A program made the position numbers and the translations under genes. A stretch of 64,000 nucleotides of DNA from Neobacillus driksii (lineage in GTDB: Bacteria > Bacillota > Bacilli > Bacillales > Cytobacillaceae): positions 62,001 to 126,000 of the forward strand of contig NZ_JACCBX010000010.1 of NCBI RefSeq assembly GCF_013409995.1, written 5' to 3'. Positions 51,154 through 61,700 of the stretch are shown here, in pieces (position 1 is the first letter of the stretch; each line of letters opens with the position of its first letter). The notes beneath the pieces were generated by a model. That model searched no databases, was not told the origin of the DNA, and was given only the letters and a program-made list of their open reading frames with translations.

Positions 51154-52275
51154 ATGCAAATCGGTATACCTAAAGAAATAAAAAATAATGAAAATCGTGT
51201 TGCGATGACACCAGCTGGAGTTTTTAATATACTTAAATTTGGACACGAAGTTTATATTGAAAAAGGAGCAGGGCAAGGTTCCGGATTCACAGATGAAGAT
51301 TACGTGTCTGCCGGTGCAAAAATAGTAGATACTGCTTCTGAAGCATGGTCAATGGAAATGGTGATGAAGGTTAAAGAACCTCTGCCAGATGAATACCAAT
51401 ATTTCCGTGAAGGATTAATTTTATTTACATACTTACACTTAGCTCCTGAGCCTGAATTAACAAAGGCTTTAATTGATAATAAGGTAGTTGGTATCGCATA
51501 TGAGACAGTACAACTGCAAAATAGATCCTTACCTTTATTAACGCCAATGAGTGAAGTGGCTGGGAGAATGGCTGCACAAATTGGAGCACAATTTCTAGAA
51601 AAAGTTCATGGCGGAAAAGGAATTTTACTTTCTGGAGTACCTGGAGTGCAAAGAGGGTCTGTTACAATTATCGGCGGTGGTGTAGCAGGAACTAATGCTG
51701 CGAAAATGGCAATTGGACTTGGTGCAAAAGTTACGATTATTGACCTAAATCCAGAACGCCTCCGGCAGTTAGATGATATCTTTGGCTCGGATGTTACAAC
51801 CTTGATATCCAACCCTTATAATATCGCTGAAGCTGTAAAGGGTTCTGACGTTGTTATCGGTGCAGTACTAATTCCAGGAGCTAAAGCGCCAAAACTAGTA
51901 ACAGAAGAAATGATTCAATCGATGAACCCTGGAAGTGTAGTAGTTGATATTGCAATTGACCAAGGCGGGATTTTTGAAACAACTGACCGGATAACTACAC
52001 ACGATAACCCAACATACATTAAACATGGGGTTGTTCATTACGCGGTTGCGAATATGCCTGGAGCGGTACCAAGAACATCCACCATCGCTTTAACAAACGT
52101 GACAGTACCTTACGCCATCCAAATAGCCAATAAAGGTTTTAGACAGGCCTGCCTAGAGAATGAAGCATTGCTTAAGGGGATTAATACACTTGGCGGCTTT
52201 GTAACTTATGAAGCAGTCGCAGAAGCTCACGGTCTGCATTACTCGGATACAAGAACTTTACTTGGACAAATGTAA
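51154..52275 (+). CDS. ald: Alanine dehydrogenase
   Basis: A 373-residue NAD-dependent enzyme interconverting L-alanine and pyruvate plus ammonia. It has N-terminal substrate residues (MQIGIPKEIKNNENRVAM), the HLAPEPELTKAL region, and the Rossmann glycine motif GGGVAGTNAAKMA (about 174-186), then IDLNPERL. Used for alanine catabolism and for sporulation energy in Bacillus. GGGGG precedes ATG 51154. Confidence 0.96.
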   Translation: MQIGIPKEIKNNENRVAMTPAGVFNILKFGHEVYIEKGAGQGSGFTDEDYVSAGAKIVDTASEAWSMEMVMKVKEPLPDEYQYFREGLILFTYLHLAPEPELTKALIDNKVVGIAYETVQLQNRSLPLLTPMSEVAGRMAAQIGAQFLEKVHGGKGILLSGVPGVQRGSVTIIGGGVAGTNAAKMAIGLGAKVTIIDLNPERLRQLDDIFGSDVTTLISNPYNIAEAVKGSDVVIGAVLIPGAKAPKLVTEEMIQSMNPGSVVVDIAIDQGGIFETTDRITTHDNPTYIKHGVVHYAVANMPGAVPRTSTIALTNVTVPYAIQIANKGFRQACLENEALLKGINTLGGFVTYEAVAEAHGLHYSDTRTLLGQM

Positions 52276-52279
52276 TATA

Positions 52280-52316
52280 AGTAGAAAAGGAAGAGATTGA
52301 TCTCTTCCTTTTCATA
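52280..52316 (+). terminator. ald terminator
   Basis: AAAAGGAAGAG pairs with CTCTTCCTTTT with short loop. Confidence 0.85.
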
Positions 52317-52324
52317 TGCACAAA

Positions 52325-52560
52325 AATAAAGCCAGCTTCAAATCGAAGCTGGCAGTTGAATTTCATAGATTATAGAGCCGCATTTGCCGTACCTCATATA
52401 AGAAAGTTTTAAACCACCACTCCTCAAAGTGGGTGTTCGCAGAAGCCTTCCTGCTTGTCCTCCATGTCGTATAGACAGAGGCTTGTCATTATAGCTCCGA
52501 TAGTAAAACTCCCTTTTACAGCTTAAAGGTTAAAACTTTATTATCACTACGAGCAACGCA
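52325..52560 (-). ncRNA. Structured RNA, probably 6S RNA
   Basis: The minus strand gives a promoter, an RNA of about 190-230 bases and a terminator (GCCAGCTTC/GAAGCTGGC, then TTTATTTTT). The two RNA ends pair (GCTGCGTTGC region with GCAAATGCGGC, and AAAGTTTTAACC with GGTTTAAAACTTT), leaving a large internal region, the rod-with-bubble outline of 6S RNA. The plus-strand stretch AAAGGTTAAAACTTTAT resembles, from memory, the product RNA made on B. subtilis 6S-2. No ORF with a ribosome site explains it. 6S RNA binds SigA RNA polymerase. Needs a covariance search. Confidence 0.55.
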
Positions 52561-52564
52561 GCTT

Positions 52565-52593
52565 GTATAAGAATAATACTTCAATTTCCTCAA
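52565..52593 (-). promoter_or_regulatory. SigA promoter of the 6S-like RNA
   Basis: Minus strand TTGAGG, 17-base spacer, TTATAC; start at about 52558. Confidence 0.6.
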
Positions 52594-52622
52594 TAGTGCA
52601 ATGGTAAAAGTAACTAAATTAT

Positions 52623-53720
52623 CTACCTAATGATTTGTAATTCCTTAGGGAATTTGGTCAAAACCTTAGCTCCATCCGTGGTAATGAACACATCGTCCTC
52701 AATACGTACTCCTGCTACCCCAGGTACATAAATGCCTGGTTCGATGGTATAAACCATTCCTTCTTCAATAATCAATTGATTTGTTTCTGTCATCGAAGGA
52801 TACTCGTGTACACTGATTCCAAGTCCATGACCGAGACGATGCGGGAAGTATTCCCCGTAGCCTGCTTCTGATATAATTCTTCGCGCTGTTAAGTCAATCA
52901 CAGCAGCAGTTACCCCTGGTTTACTAGCCTCTATAGCAGCAAGTTGTCCTTTTAGGACGGTATCATATATTTCTTTTTGTTTATCATTTATATCACCATA
53001 CGCAACGGTTCTTGTAATATCTGAACAATAACGGTCTACTACTACACCTAAATCGAATAAGACTAAATCACCCTTTTGGATTTTTGTGGTTCCTGGGTTT
53101 CCATGAGGGGACGCAGCGTTTGCTCCTGTCAGGACCATGGTTGAAAATGACATTTCTGTTACGCCTTTTTTCTTTAGCGCATATTCAACTGCGTTTAGAA
53201 CATCTAATTCTGTTCGACCTTCTTTAATTTCACTGCAGCCAACTTCGATAGCAAAATCAGCCAATGCACACGCTTCCTCAATAATTTTTAATTCCTTTGC
53301 ATCTTTAATCATCCGCAGTTTTCTCATTTTTTCCTCAGCGGAAGTAAAAGCAGCATTTGGAAATAACGATGTCAAACGCTCATAACGTTCTACGTTCATA
53401 TGTTCTTTTTCAATTGCGACGGTTCGGACAGTACTGATTCTATTATTGATTGAGGTATGTACTAATTCCCATGGGTTATCGATATCGCTATAGCCGATAA
53501 TTTCTTGGTTCCAGCCTGAGCTTTTGACATCATGGACCTCCATTCCAGGACACACAAGGAAGGGCTCTTCTTCTTGAAAAACGGCTAGAGCAAGTAAACG
53601 TTCATGTGGATTTGAGAAAAATCCGCTTAAATAATATACATTTTCAGAAGAGGTGATAAAGCTGACTTCAATCCCATTTTCCTTCATCCATGCTTGAAGC
53701 TTGTGCAAACGTTGATTCAT
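52623..53720 (-). CDS. M24 family Xaa-Pro aminopeptidase/dipeptidase
   Basis: A 365-residue creatinase-fold peptidase cutting N-terminal Xaa-Pro bonds. The metal site appears as DLGVVVDRYCSDITRT, the HRLGHGLGISVHE histidine, and late EPGIYV and RIEDDVFI glutamates. GGAGGAGAAAA precedes ATG 53720. Resembles the YkvY/YqhT group. It runs toward the 6S-like RNA. Confidence 0.92.
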   Translation of the reverse strand: MNQRLHKLQAWMKENGIEVSFITSSENVYYLSGFFSNPHERLLALAVFQEEEPFLVCPGMEVHDVKSSGWNQEIIGYSDIDNPWELVHTSINNRISTVRTVAIEKEHMNVERYERLTSLFPNAAFTSAEEKMRKLRMIKDAKELKIIEEACALADFAIEVGCSEIKEGRTELDVLNAVEYALKKKGVTEMSFSTMVLTGANAASPHGNPGTTKIQKGDLVLFDLGVVVDRYCSDITRTVAYGDINDKQKEIYDTVLKGQLAAIEASKPGVTAAVIDLTARRIISEAGYGEYFPHRLGHGLGISVHEYPSMTETNQLIIEEGMVYTIEPGIYVPGVAGVRIEDDVFITTDGAKVLTKFPKELQIIR

Positions 53721-53895
53721 TTTTTTTCTCCTCCTAAACTATAAATTCCTATTTGAGGGTATCAATTTTATGTCCATGTGTAAACAATCTTACTATAGCA
53801 TGTGCTAATTTACCCTATTTATGGATATAAATGAGGAAGGATTTTAGAAATTTTTATGGAAGTACATACTATAAAGTTTTTGGAGGAGATGGCTG

Positions 53896-54576
53896 ATGAA
53901 AATATCTTATCATGGACATTCGGTTGTTCAAATTGAATTGGATGGGAAAAGAATCATCATTGATCCATTTATTAATGGTAATCAATTAACGGATTTAAAA
54001 GTGGAAAATCTAAATTTAGATGTCATTATCTTAACTCATGGTCACAATGATCACGTCGGTGATACCGTTGAGTTAGCCAAAAGAAACAATGCACTAGTAA
54101 TCGCTAATCATGAGATTTCTACATTCTTAAGCTGGCAGGGTGTCAATACGCATGCTATGCATATTGGCGGGGCCCATCAATTTGATTTTGGAAAAGTAAA
54201 ATTAACACAAGCATTTCATGGATCAAGCTATACCACAGAAAATAATGAAATAATCTATTGCGGTATGCCTGCGGGTATCCTATTTATGGCAGAAGGAAAA
54301 ACAATCTATCATGCTGGTGATACAGCATTATTTTCGGATATGAAACTTATTGGTGAGAGACATCCGATTGATTTAGCATTCCTGCCAATTGGTGATAATT
54401 TTACGATGGGGCCGGAGGATGCAGCCTATGCAGCAAACTTGTTAGGAGCTAGAACAATTGTCCCAATCCATTACAATACATTCCCGCCAATTAAGCAGGA
54501 TCCTAAACAGTTTATTGAAATGCTTGAAAATAAGAATGGGAAAGTTCTAGAGCCTGGCGAATTTATAGAATTATAA
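53896..54576 (+). CDS. ytkL: YtkL, UPF0173 metal-dependent hydrolase
   Basis: A 226-residue MBL-fold protein of the RomA/UPF0173 type with THGHNDHVGD (His48, His50, Asp52, His53), later YHAGDTALFSD and VPIHYNTF. Substrate unknown. GGAGGAGATGG precedes the ATG. In B. subtilis the gene has the same length and place. Confidence 0.93.
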   Translation: MKISYHGHSVVQIELDGKRIIIDPFINGNQLTDLKVENLNLDVIILTHGHNDHVGDTVELAKRNNALVIANHEISTFLSWQGVNTHAMHIGGAHQFDFGKVKLTQAFHGSSYTTENNEIIYCGMPAGILFMAEGKTIYHAGDTALFSDMKLIGERHPIDLAFLPIGDNFTMGPEDAAYAANLLGARTIVPIHYNTFPPIKQDPKQFIEMLENKNGKVLEPGEFIEL

Positions 54577-54642
54577 TACTTTTTTATCCCTTCTATGCAT
54601 AAAGTAATACAAGCAGTTAGTATGGAGGGGAGACGAAAACAA

Positions 54643-54879
54643 TTGAAAAAAAACAGATATTTACTTTGCCTTTTACTTTGTGGATTCATGCTTTATTTTG
54701 CTGTTCCAAGACTATCGATACAAGCAGAAGGTCTTGAAGGGATTTTTTCGATTTCATGGCTTGCGTTTGCGTTAATTGTTATTGCGGGAAATCTCACAGC
54801 AATGTTATATAGCCCAAAAACAGCAGCCAAAAAACGACAGCAGCTTAGAGTTAACAAAAAATCACGCTCTTATTATTGA
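54643..54879 (+). CDS. Small membrane protein, unknown
   Basis: A 78-residue protein with two likely spans (RYLLCLLLCGFMLYFAVP and ISWLAFALIVIAGNLTAMLY) and a very basic C-terminus. I use the TTG at 54643 (LKKNRY...) because GGAGGGGAG lies upstream, though the spacing is loose; an upstream start at 54595 is possible. No function known. Confidence 0.55.
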   Translation: MKKNRYLLCLLLCGFMLYFAVPRLSIQAEGLEGIFSISWLAFALIVIAGNLTAMLYSPKTAAKKRQQLRVNKKSRSYY

Positions 54880-54892
54880 TAACCATACTACA

Positions 54893-54924
54893 AGGGGAGC
54901 CTGTAAAAACGGCTCTTTTTGTGT
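54893..54924 (+). terminator. Terminator before ytoI
   Basis: GGAGCC pairs with GGCTC with T5. Confidence 0.7.
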
Positions 54925-55006
54925 TGGTTTATTATTCAAATTAATGGTATAAATAATATATCAATTCTTATTATTAATTAAAGGGTTAAAGAAATGGGTG
55001 AAGGTC

Positions 55007-56326
55007 TTGGCTACAAAACATGAACAGATTTTGCAATATATTGATGAACTTCCTGTTGGGGAAAAAATATCAGTACGGCAAATCGCCAAGGCGATGACTG
55101 TTAGTGAAGGTACAGCTTACAGAGCAATCAAGGAAGCTGAAAATAAAGGCTATGTAAGTACAATCGAACGTGTAGGTACGATTAGGATTGAACGAAAGAA
55201 AAAAGAGAATATTGAAAAGCTTACTTTTGCAGAAGTCGTTAATATTGTGGAGGGTCAGGTTTTAGGCGGCAAGACTGGCTTACACAAAACGCTGAATAAA
55301 TTTGTTATCGGTGCCATGAAACTTGAAGCAATGATGCGCTATACTGGTCCTGACAATCTGTTAATCGTCGGAAATCGTACACAGGCTCAGGAACTTGCAT
55401 TGAAAGCTGGTGCTGCTGTCTTAATAACCGGAGGATTCGATACCGAGGACCATATCAAGAAGCTTGCTGATAGTCTAGAAATGCCGATTATTTCAACAAG
55501 TTATGATACGTTTACAGTGGCTACCATGATAAACCGGGCTATTTATGACCAGTTGATAAAGAAAGAAATTATACTGGTGGAGGATATCTTAACACCACTT
55601 ACTGAGACTTTTTATCTTAAAACTTCTGATAAGGTTTCTAGGTGGCATACTCTTAATCTTGAAACTACACATAGCCGTTATCCGGTTGTAGATCAGAACA
55701 TGAAGATTCAGGGGATGGTAACTGCTAAAGATATCATGGGGCAGGAGTCTGATACGACCATTGAAAAGATTATGACAAAACAGCCGATGACTGTTTCTGG
55801 TAAAACAAGTGTGGCATCAACCGCACATATGATGGTCTGGGAAGGAATTGAAGTTCTTCCGGTTGTTGATGATACCAATCGTCTTGAAGGGATCATTAGC
55901 AGGCAGGATGTATTAAAAGCCTTACAGATGAATCAGCGTCAGCCGCAAGTAGGAGAGACACTTGATGATATTGTTACAAACCAAATGGTGTTAATGCGTG
56001 GAAAAGCCAAAGGGGAAGAAGTGTATACCTGTGAAGTTACTCCCCAAATGACAAACCATCTGGGTACGATTTCTTACGGGGTTTTTACCACGGTTGTTTC
56101 GGATGCTGCGAACAGGATATTACGGAGCTATAAAAAAGGTGATTTGGTTGTTGAGAATATGACCATTTACTTTTTAAAGCCTGTTCAGATGGAAAGTATT
56201 TTAGAAATTTATCCGAGAGTGCTGGAAGTGGGCCGTAAATTTGGTAAGGTCGATGTCGAAGTCTTTAATGATGGGATCTTAGTTGGTAAGGCTATGATGA
56301 TGTGTCAGCTGATTGATCGAAATTAG
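55007..56326 (+). CDS. ytoI: YtoI, DRTGG-CBS-hotdog regulator
   Basis: A 439-residue protein with an N-terminal winged helix (about 12-62; VRQIAKAMTVSEGTAYRAIKE), a DRTGG-type domain, two CBS motifs (about 200-305; RYPVVDQNMKIQGMVTAKD and IEVLPVVDDTNRLEGIISRQD) and a C-terminal MaoC/hotdog thioesterase-like domain. The layered domains suggest a ligand-sensing transcription factor. I start at TTG 55007 (MATKHEQ) as in relatives. Target genes unknown. Confidence 0.88.
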   Translation: MATKHEQILQYIDELPVGEKISVRQIAKAMTVSEGTAYRAIKEAENKGYVSTIERVGTIRIERKKKENIEKLTFAEVVNIVEGQVLGGKTGLHKTLNKFVIGAMKLEAMMRYTGPDNLLIVGNRTQAQELALKAGAAVLITGGFDTEDHIKKLADSLEMPIISTSYDTFTVATMINRAIYDQLIKKEIILVEDILTPLTETFYLKTSDKVSRWHTLNLETTHSRYPVVDQNMKIQGMVTAKDIMGQESDTTIEKIMTKQPMTVSGKTSVASTAHMMVWEGIEVLPVVDDTNRLEGIISRQDVLKALQMNQRQPQVGETLDDIVTNQMVLMRGKAKGEEVYTCEVTPQMTNHLGTISYGVFTTVVSDAANRILRSYKKGDLVVENMTIYFLKPVQMESILEIYPRVLEVGRKFGKVDVEVFNDGILVGKAMMMCQLIDRN

Positions 56327-56334
56327 AAAATGAA

Positions 56335-56373
56335 AAAGCCGCTTGAAAATAAGCGGCTATCATTTATTTAGCA
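56335..56373. terminator. Bidirectional terminator ytoI/ytpI
   Basis: AGCCGCTT pairs with AAGCGGCT, flanked by A-run and TTTATTT. Confidence 0.8.
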
Positions 56374-56672
56374 TTGTAACTGGCTGCTTCTTCTTCGGCA
56401 TATGGGAGATAATGTTTATACTTTTTAAACCCAACCCAAGTAAAGATTCCGCCATACACAATAAAGATGATTGAGACAATTAGGGTGACCGTCGTTTGCG
56501 AAATAAAGAATAAATGATTAATGCCAAATAAGAAGACAAATAGACCAAGTGCTATATTCGATTTGGCACTGAGCCATTTCTTTTCCACTGGACGGCTGGT
56601 TCGAAAGTATTTGGTTTTATAAAATAAATAAAAAGCAAATAGTATGACTATGAAAAAAACTAGAACTGACAT
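56364..56672 (-). CDS. ytpI: YtpI family membrane protein
   Basis: A 102-residue protein with three hydrophobic segments (residues 3-17, about 38-58, and 63-84) and a tyrosine-rich end. It corresponds in place and size to YtpI of B. subtilis, function unknown. GGAGGAAAGGT precedes the ATG. Confidence 0.82.
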   Translation of the reverse strand: MSVLVFFIVILFAFYLFYKTKYFRTSRPVEKKWLSAKSNIALGLFVFLFGINHLFFISQTTVTLIVSIIFIVYGGIFTWVGFKKYKHYLPYAEEEAASYNAK

Positions 56673-56767
56673 TACCTTTCCTCCAAGTTAAAAATTCTCT
56701 TATTAATTGTACATATTATTTTAAAAAAATACTACCCTTGCTTCAAAACAATAGAGAGGTGATCACA

Positions 56768-57712
56768 TTGAATGAAAAAATTTTAGAAATGATCGAACAA
56801 TATGAGACCATAATCGTACATCGCCATGTGCGTCCAGATCCAGATGCATACGGTTCACAATGTGGATTAGTTGAGATTCTAAAAGCATCATATCCAAATA
56901 AAAAGGTGTATGCAGTTGGAAAAGAAGAAAGGTCGCTCCATTTTATGCGCCGTCTGGATTCTATTCCTGATGAGGTATACAAAGGAGCACTGGTTATTGT
57001 TTGTGACACCGCTAATGAGGAACGAATTTGTGATAAAAGATATTCATTAGGGGATAAACTAATCAAAATAGACCATCATCCCAACGAAGATCCTTATGGT
57101 GATTTATTGTGGGTGGATACAACGGCAAGTTCATGTAGTGAGATGATTTATGAATTTTATTTATTTGGTAAGGATAGAGGGTTAAAATTAAATGATGCTG
57201 CTGCAAGGCTTTTATTTGGCGGGATTGTTGGTGATACAGGAAGATTCCTATTTCCAAGCACGACAGACAAAACCTTTGCTTATGCAGGGGAACTCATTCA
57301 TTATGATTTTTCTCGTACCGAGCTTTTTGACAAAATGTACGAGCGTGATACCAATATTATTAAATTAAACGGCTATATTCTTCAAAACTTTGAAATGCAG
57401 GATAATGGTGTAGCTTCTGTGATGCTAACAAAGGAGCTATTGGATGAATACAACGCAGAGCCATCAGAGGCTTCATTACTAGTTGGGACTTTAGGCGATG
57501 TAAAAGGTATTAAAGCATGGGTGTTTTTTATTGAAGAAGAAGATCAAATCAGGGTACGTTTACGTTCAAAAGGTCCAGTCATTAATGGTGTTGCAAGAAA
57601 GTTTAAAGGCGGGGGACATCCACTTGCTTCTGGTGCATCAATCCATTCGTGGGATGAGGTTGAGAATGTAGTAAAAGAACTAAGCGCTGTTTGTGACAAC
57701 TATCAATCATAA
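56768..57712 (+). CDS. nrnA: NrnA, oligoribonuclease / pAp phosphatase
   Basis: A 314-residue DHH-DHHA1 phosphoesterase with HRHVRPDPDAYGSQ, CDTANEER, IDHHPNEDPYGD and C-terminal GGGHPLASGA. It degrades nanoRNAs of 2-5 nt and dephosphorylates 3'-phosphoadenosine 5'-phosphate. TTG 56768 with AGAGAGGTG is the chosen start, matching the family length. Confidence 0.95.
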   Translation: MNEKILEMIEQYETIIVHRHVRPDPDAYGSQCGLVEILKASYPNKKVYAVGKEERSLHFMRRLDSIPDEVYKGALVIVCDTANEERICDKRYSLGDKLIKIDHHPNEDPYGDLLWVDTTASSCSEMIYEFYLFGKDRGLKLNDAAARLLFGGIVGDTGRFLFPSTTDKTFAYAGELIHYDFSRTELFDKMYERDTNIIKLNGYILQNFEMQDNGVASVMLTKELLDEYNAEPSEASLLVGTLGDVKGIKAWVFFIEEEDQIRVRLRSKGPVINGVARKFKGGGHPLASGASIHSWDEVENVVKELSAVCDNYQS

Positions 57713-57715
57713 TGC

Positions 57716-57750
57716 AAAGAATCGGCCGCGTACGCAGGCCGATTCTTTGA
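57716..57750. terminator. Bidirectional terminator nrnA/ytrI
   Basis: GAATCGGCC pairs with GGCCGATTC with short loop. Confidence 0.88.
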
Positions 57751-58254
57751 TTATTGTTCGAATTCTATTTCTAATTGAATGGAAAGGGTGGTGAAGATAA
57801 CCATTTCCTTGACCTTAAGTTTGTATCGTTTGTCGTTTATTTTAACGGGTTTATTTTGAATAATTTTCTTGATTAATTCTTTGCTTTTATAGACGGTATC
57901 AATGTCCTTTGCAAGCATCATACTAATATCATCTTTTACGGAGTCTTCAATTTCAGAAACACTTAACATATCCAGTTTGTATTTTTCCCCGTTGATTATT
58001 TTGACGTTGATTTTTTGAGTCGTCAACTGCTCAATCGTCCGCTTATTTATTTCTTTATATTCTTCCTGCCAAATCTTTTTTTCGTTTTCAAGGTCAATAA
58101 TTTTTTCGCTCTGTTTATCAATGAGTGCAGTATGCTTCTCTTGCCACACTCCAAAAATATAGATAAAAATACACCAACTTATAGCGCCGCCTATAGCCAT
58201 TCCTGCAAAAAAACGCTGCCATGAAGGTCGTCGATAATAGGGAGGAATTCTCAC
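57751..58254 (-). CDS. ytrI: YtrI, sporulation membrane protein
   Basis: A 167-residue protein with one span (residues about 16-37) followed by a coiled coil (LIDKQSEKIIDLENEKKIWQ) and a mixed domain. In B. subtilis YtrI and YtrH are mother-cell proteins under SigE needed for efficient spores. The GTG at 58254 is the start, overlapping the ytrH stop by four bases; AGGAG lies eight bases upstream. Confidence 0.88.
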   Translation of the reverse strand: MRIPPYYRRPSWQRFFAGMAIGGAISWCIFIYIFGVWQEKHTALIDKQSEKIIDLENEKKIWQEEYKEINKRTIEQLTTQKINVKIINGEKYKLDMLSVSEIEDSVKDDISMMLAKDIDTVYKSKELIKKIIQNKPVKINDKRYKLKVKEMVIFTTLSIQLEIEFEQ

Positions 58255-58586
58255 GATATATACTCCTGTGTTAACCAATTAATAATGAGTGCGCCTGTCT
58301 GGGCACCGCCTAATGCTGAAAGGATAATAAGGAGCTGTTTAAAAATGTCCCTTGTTTCTGCATTAAATAACCCTCTCTCAAAGGTGTAAACTGCATCAAA
58401 GGTTCCGCCGATAGCAGCGACAATTGCCCATATTCTTAAGTCTGTCGACAGCCTGTAAACAGCTGTAAGCGGTGGTTGTCCAGTTAGAAAGGCAGCGATT
58501 CCACCAATTAAGGAACCGCCTAGAATAACGCCCAATGCAATAAAATAACTTTCAATAAATGTAGGAAAAAAACCAATTTCTTTCAT
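58251..58586 (-). CDS. ytrH: YtrH, sporulation membrane protein
   Basis: A 111-residue membrane protein with an N-terminal FIESYFIALGVILGGSLIGG span, a central loop with TDLRIWAIVAAIGG, and a C-terminal LIILSALGGAQTGALII span. It is the first gene of the ytrH-ytrI pair. I choose ATG 58586 over the GTG at 58604; both are possible. Confidence 0.88.
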   Translation of the reverse strand: MKEIGFFPTFIESYFIALGVILGGSLIGGIAAFLTGQPPLTAVYRLSTDLRIWAIVAAIGGTFDAVYTFERGLFNAETRDIFKQLLIILSALGGAQTGALIINWLTQEYIS

Positions 58587-58625
58587 AACCTCAACCGCCC
58601 TCACGGAATATCAATACCCTTATAC

Positions 58626-58656
58626 ATTTATATGGACAAACAAGCTTGATTATGAA
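58626..58656 (-). promoter_or_regulatory. Candidate SigE promoter of ytrHI
   Basis: Minus strand TTCATAA, 15-base spacer, CATATAAAT, resembling the SigE -10 CATACAnT. Matches the known SigE control of this pair. Confidence 0.45.
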
Positions 58657-58738
58657 TTTAAAAATAAGAACATATTTTCCTTTTTTTGAGTTTGGCTCTA
58701 TAATATAAGTAAGAGTTTTTATTGGAAGGGGTGACAAA

Positions 58739-61700
58739 ATGTCTTTTATTCACCTTCATGTTTATAGTGCTTATAGCTTGTTAACAAGCACAGCTTCGGT
58801 TCAAGAATTGGTTCATAATGCAAAGAAAAAAGGATTTAAGGCGATTGCATTAACCGATAGAAATGTGATGTATGGAAGTATTGAATTTTATAAATTATGT
58901 CTCAAAAACAATATTCAACCGATTATGGGGTTAACCGTTGATGTAGAAAGTGAACACAGGGAGGAAGAATCATTTCCATTAGTCCTGCTTGCTGAAAATG
59001 AAAAGGGGTTTAAAAACCTTTTAAAAATTTCTAGTGCCGTTCAAACGAAAGCGGCAACCGGTATTCCTTTTAAATGGTTAAAACATTATGCAGAAGGACT
59101 TATTGCCATTTCTCCAGGGATTGAAGGAGAGATTGAACAAAATCTATTAAGCAATCAACCTGAAGAAGCGATCGCTATCATAAAAAAACTTCAGCTTATC
59201 TTTGGCAAAAAGTCATTTTTTTTATGTGTCCAAAACCATCACTTAGAGGACGAAGCAATCGTAACAAAGAGGATTCAAGGTATTGCCGAGGAGCTAAGTA
59301 TTCCATTAGTGGCTACAAATAGAGTTCATTACATAGACCAAGAAGATATGTTTGCTCATGAATGTCTATTAGCAATAAAAAATGGTGATAAACTTCAGGA
59401 TGAGCACCGGGAAAGACTTGAAAGCGATCAATTTTATTTAAAAAGTGCAAATGAAATGGTAGAGGCATTTCCTGAATTACCCGAGGCCTTAGAGAACAGT
59501 ATTACAATCGCAAGAAGGTGCATGGTAAATATCGAATTGAACAAAACCTATTTACCTGAATATCCGACAGAAAATAAGCTGTCAGCGGAAGATTACTTGG
59601 AAATTCTCTGTCAGAAAGGGTTAAAGGAGCGCTTTACTTCCCCTTCTAAAGAACACTATGAACGATTGTCTTATGAATTGTCAGTCATTAATTCCATGAA
59701 ATTTAGTAACTACTTTTTAATTGTTTGGGATTTTATGAGATATGCCAGAGAGCATGGTATTTTGACCGGTCCAGGCAGGGGATCTGCTGCAGGATCACTT
59801 GTTGCCTATGTTTTGTATATTACCGATGTGGACCCGTTATCACATCAGTTATTATTCGAACGCTTTTTAAATCCAGAGCGAATATCGATGCCGGATATAG
59901 ATATAGATTTTCCGGATCATCGTCGGGATGAAGTAATTGAATATGTTGCAAAAAAATACGGTGAATTACATGTTGCACAAATTGTTACGTTTGGAACCAT
60001 GGCTGCTAAGGGTGCGCTAAGAGATGTTGGCAGGGCTTTTGGATTGAATACGAAGGAATTAGAACAGCTGTCTAGACGCATTCCCGCGCGTCTGGGAATT
60101 AGCCTTAAAGACGCCTATAAAGAATCGCAGCCACTTAGAGCCTTTATTGATGAAAGCCCAATGAATCGAAAACTCTATGAAACCGCATTAAAACTTGAGG
60201 GACTACCTCGCCATACTTCTACACATGCTGCAGGTGTCGTTATTAGTGAGAAGCAGCTCATTGAGTTAATTCCCATTCAACAGGGACATAATCAGGTGTA
60301 TTTAACCCAGTATTCAATGGAGCATCTTGAGGAAATAGGCTTACTGAAAATGGATTTTCTTGGGTTGAGAAATTTATCATTAATCGAATCGATCTTATCT
60401 TCTATTCAAAAGAAAACGGGAAGAAAAGTGGATATTAAAACGATATCATTAAATGATGAAAAAACATTCGAACTTTTGGCAAGAGGAGAGACCACAGGTA
60501 TTTTTCAGTTAGAATCAGACGGGATGAGGAAGGTATTATCGCGCTTACAGCCGTCACGCTTTGAAGATATCGTTGCTGTTAATGCTTTATATCGTCCAGG
60601 ACCAATGGAGAATATTCCGCTTTTTATTGACCGAAAACATGGGAACGAAGCAGTGGAGTACCCGCATGAGGATTTGAAACCAATCCTGGAGAATACATAT
60701 GGAGTCATTGTATATCAGGAGCAAATAATGCAAATTGCCTCAAAAATGGCCGGTTTTTCCCTCGGTGAAGCAGATTTGCTGCGGCGGGCGGTAGGGAAAA
60801 AACAAAAGGATGTTTTGGACAGGGAACGAAACCATTTTGTCCAAGGTGCTTTAAAGAAAGGTTATAATGTCGCACTTGCAAATGATATTTATGATTTAAT
60901 TGTTCGATTTGCAAATTATGGTTTTAATCGAAGTCATGCTGTGGCATACAGTTTGATTGCATACCAGCTTGCCTATTTAAAAGCCAATTACCCCCTTTAT
61001 TTTATGGCTGGGTTGTTAACATCCGCAATTGGGAATGAAACCAAAATAGCCCAATATATTTTGGAAACAAAACAAAAGGATATTGAAATCCTGCCTCCTT
61101 CCATTAATTACAGCGGGTTTTCCTTTCAAGTAGAGAGGTCTGGTGTCAGATACAGCCTTGCAGCGATTAAAAGTGTAGGTGCGGCAGCATTAAGAGAAAT
61201 TTTTCAAGCAAGGAAAAGTAAAAAGTTTGAGGATTTATTTGATTTTTGCACAAGGGTATCTTCAAAAGCAATTAATCGAAAGACACTGGAGGTTCTCGTT
61301 CATTCTGGAAGCTTTGATGAATTTAAAGAAGATCGTGCAGTCCTGCTTGCAAGTTTGGATGTTGCCCTGGAACACGCGCAATTATTTAAGGTGGATGAAT
61401 CAAGCCAAGTGGAATTATTTCATGAGGAATTCCAGCTTAAGCCGAAATATGTCCAAGTAGATCCTATTAGACTAGAGGATAAGCTTGCTTTTGAAAAAGA
61501 GGCTCTTGGCTTTTACCTGTCAGATCACCCAGTCTCGATTTTTGAAAAAAGACTTAAACAAGCTGGAGCAAATGCTTTATTTGAATTCTCGGCGAACCAA
61601 AGACGAGCTGCTGCTGGTGTGTATATAACATCTATACGGAAAATCAGAACAAAAAAAGGGGATTCCATGGCTTTCCTAAATGTAAGTGATTCAAGTGGTG

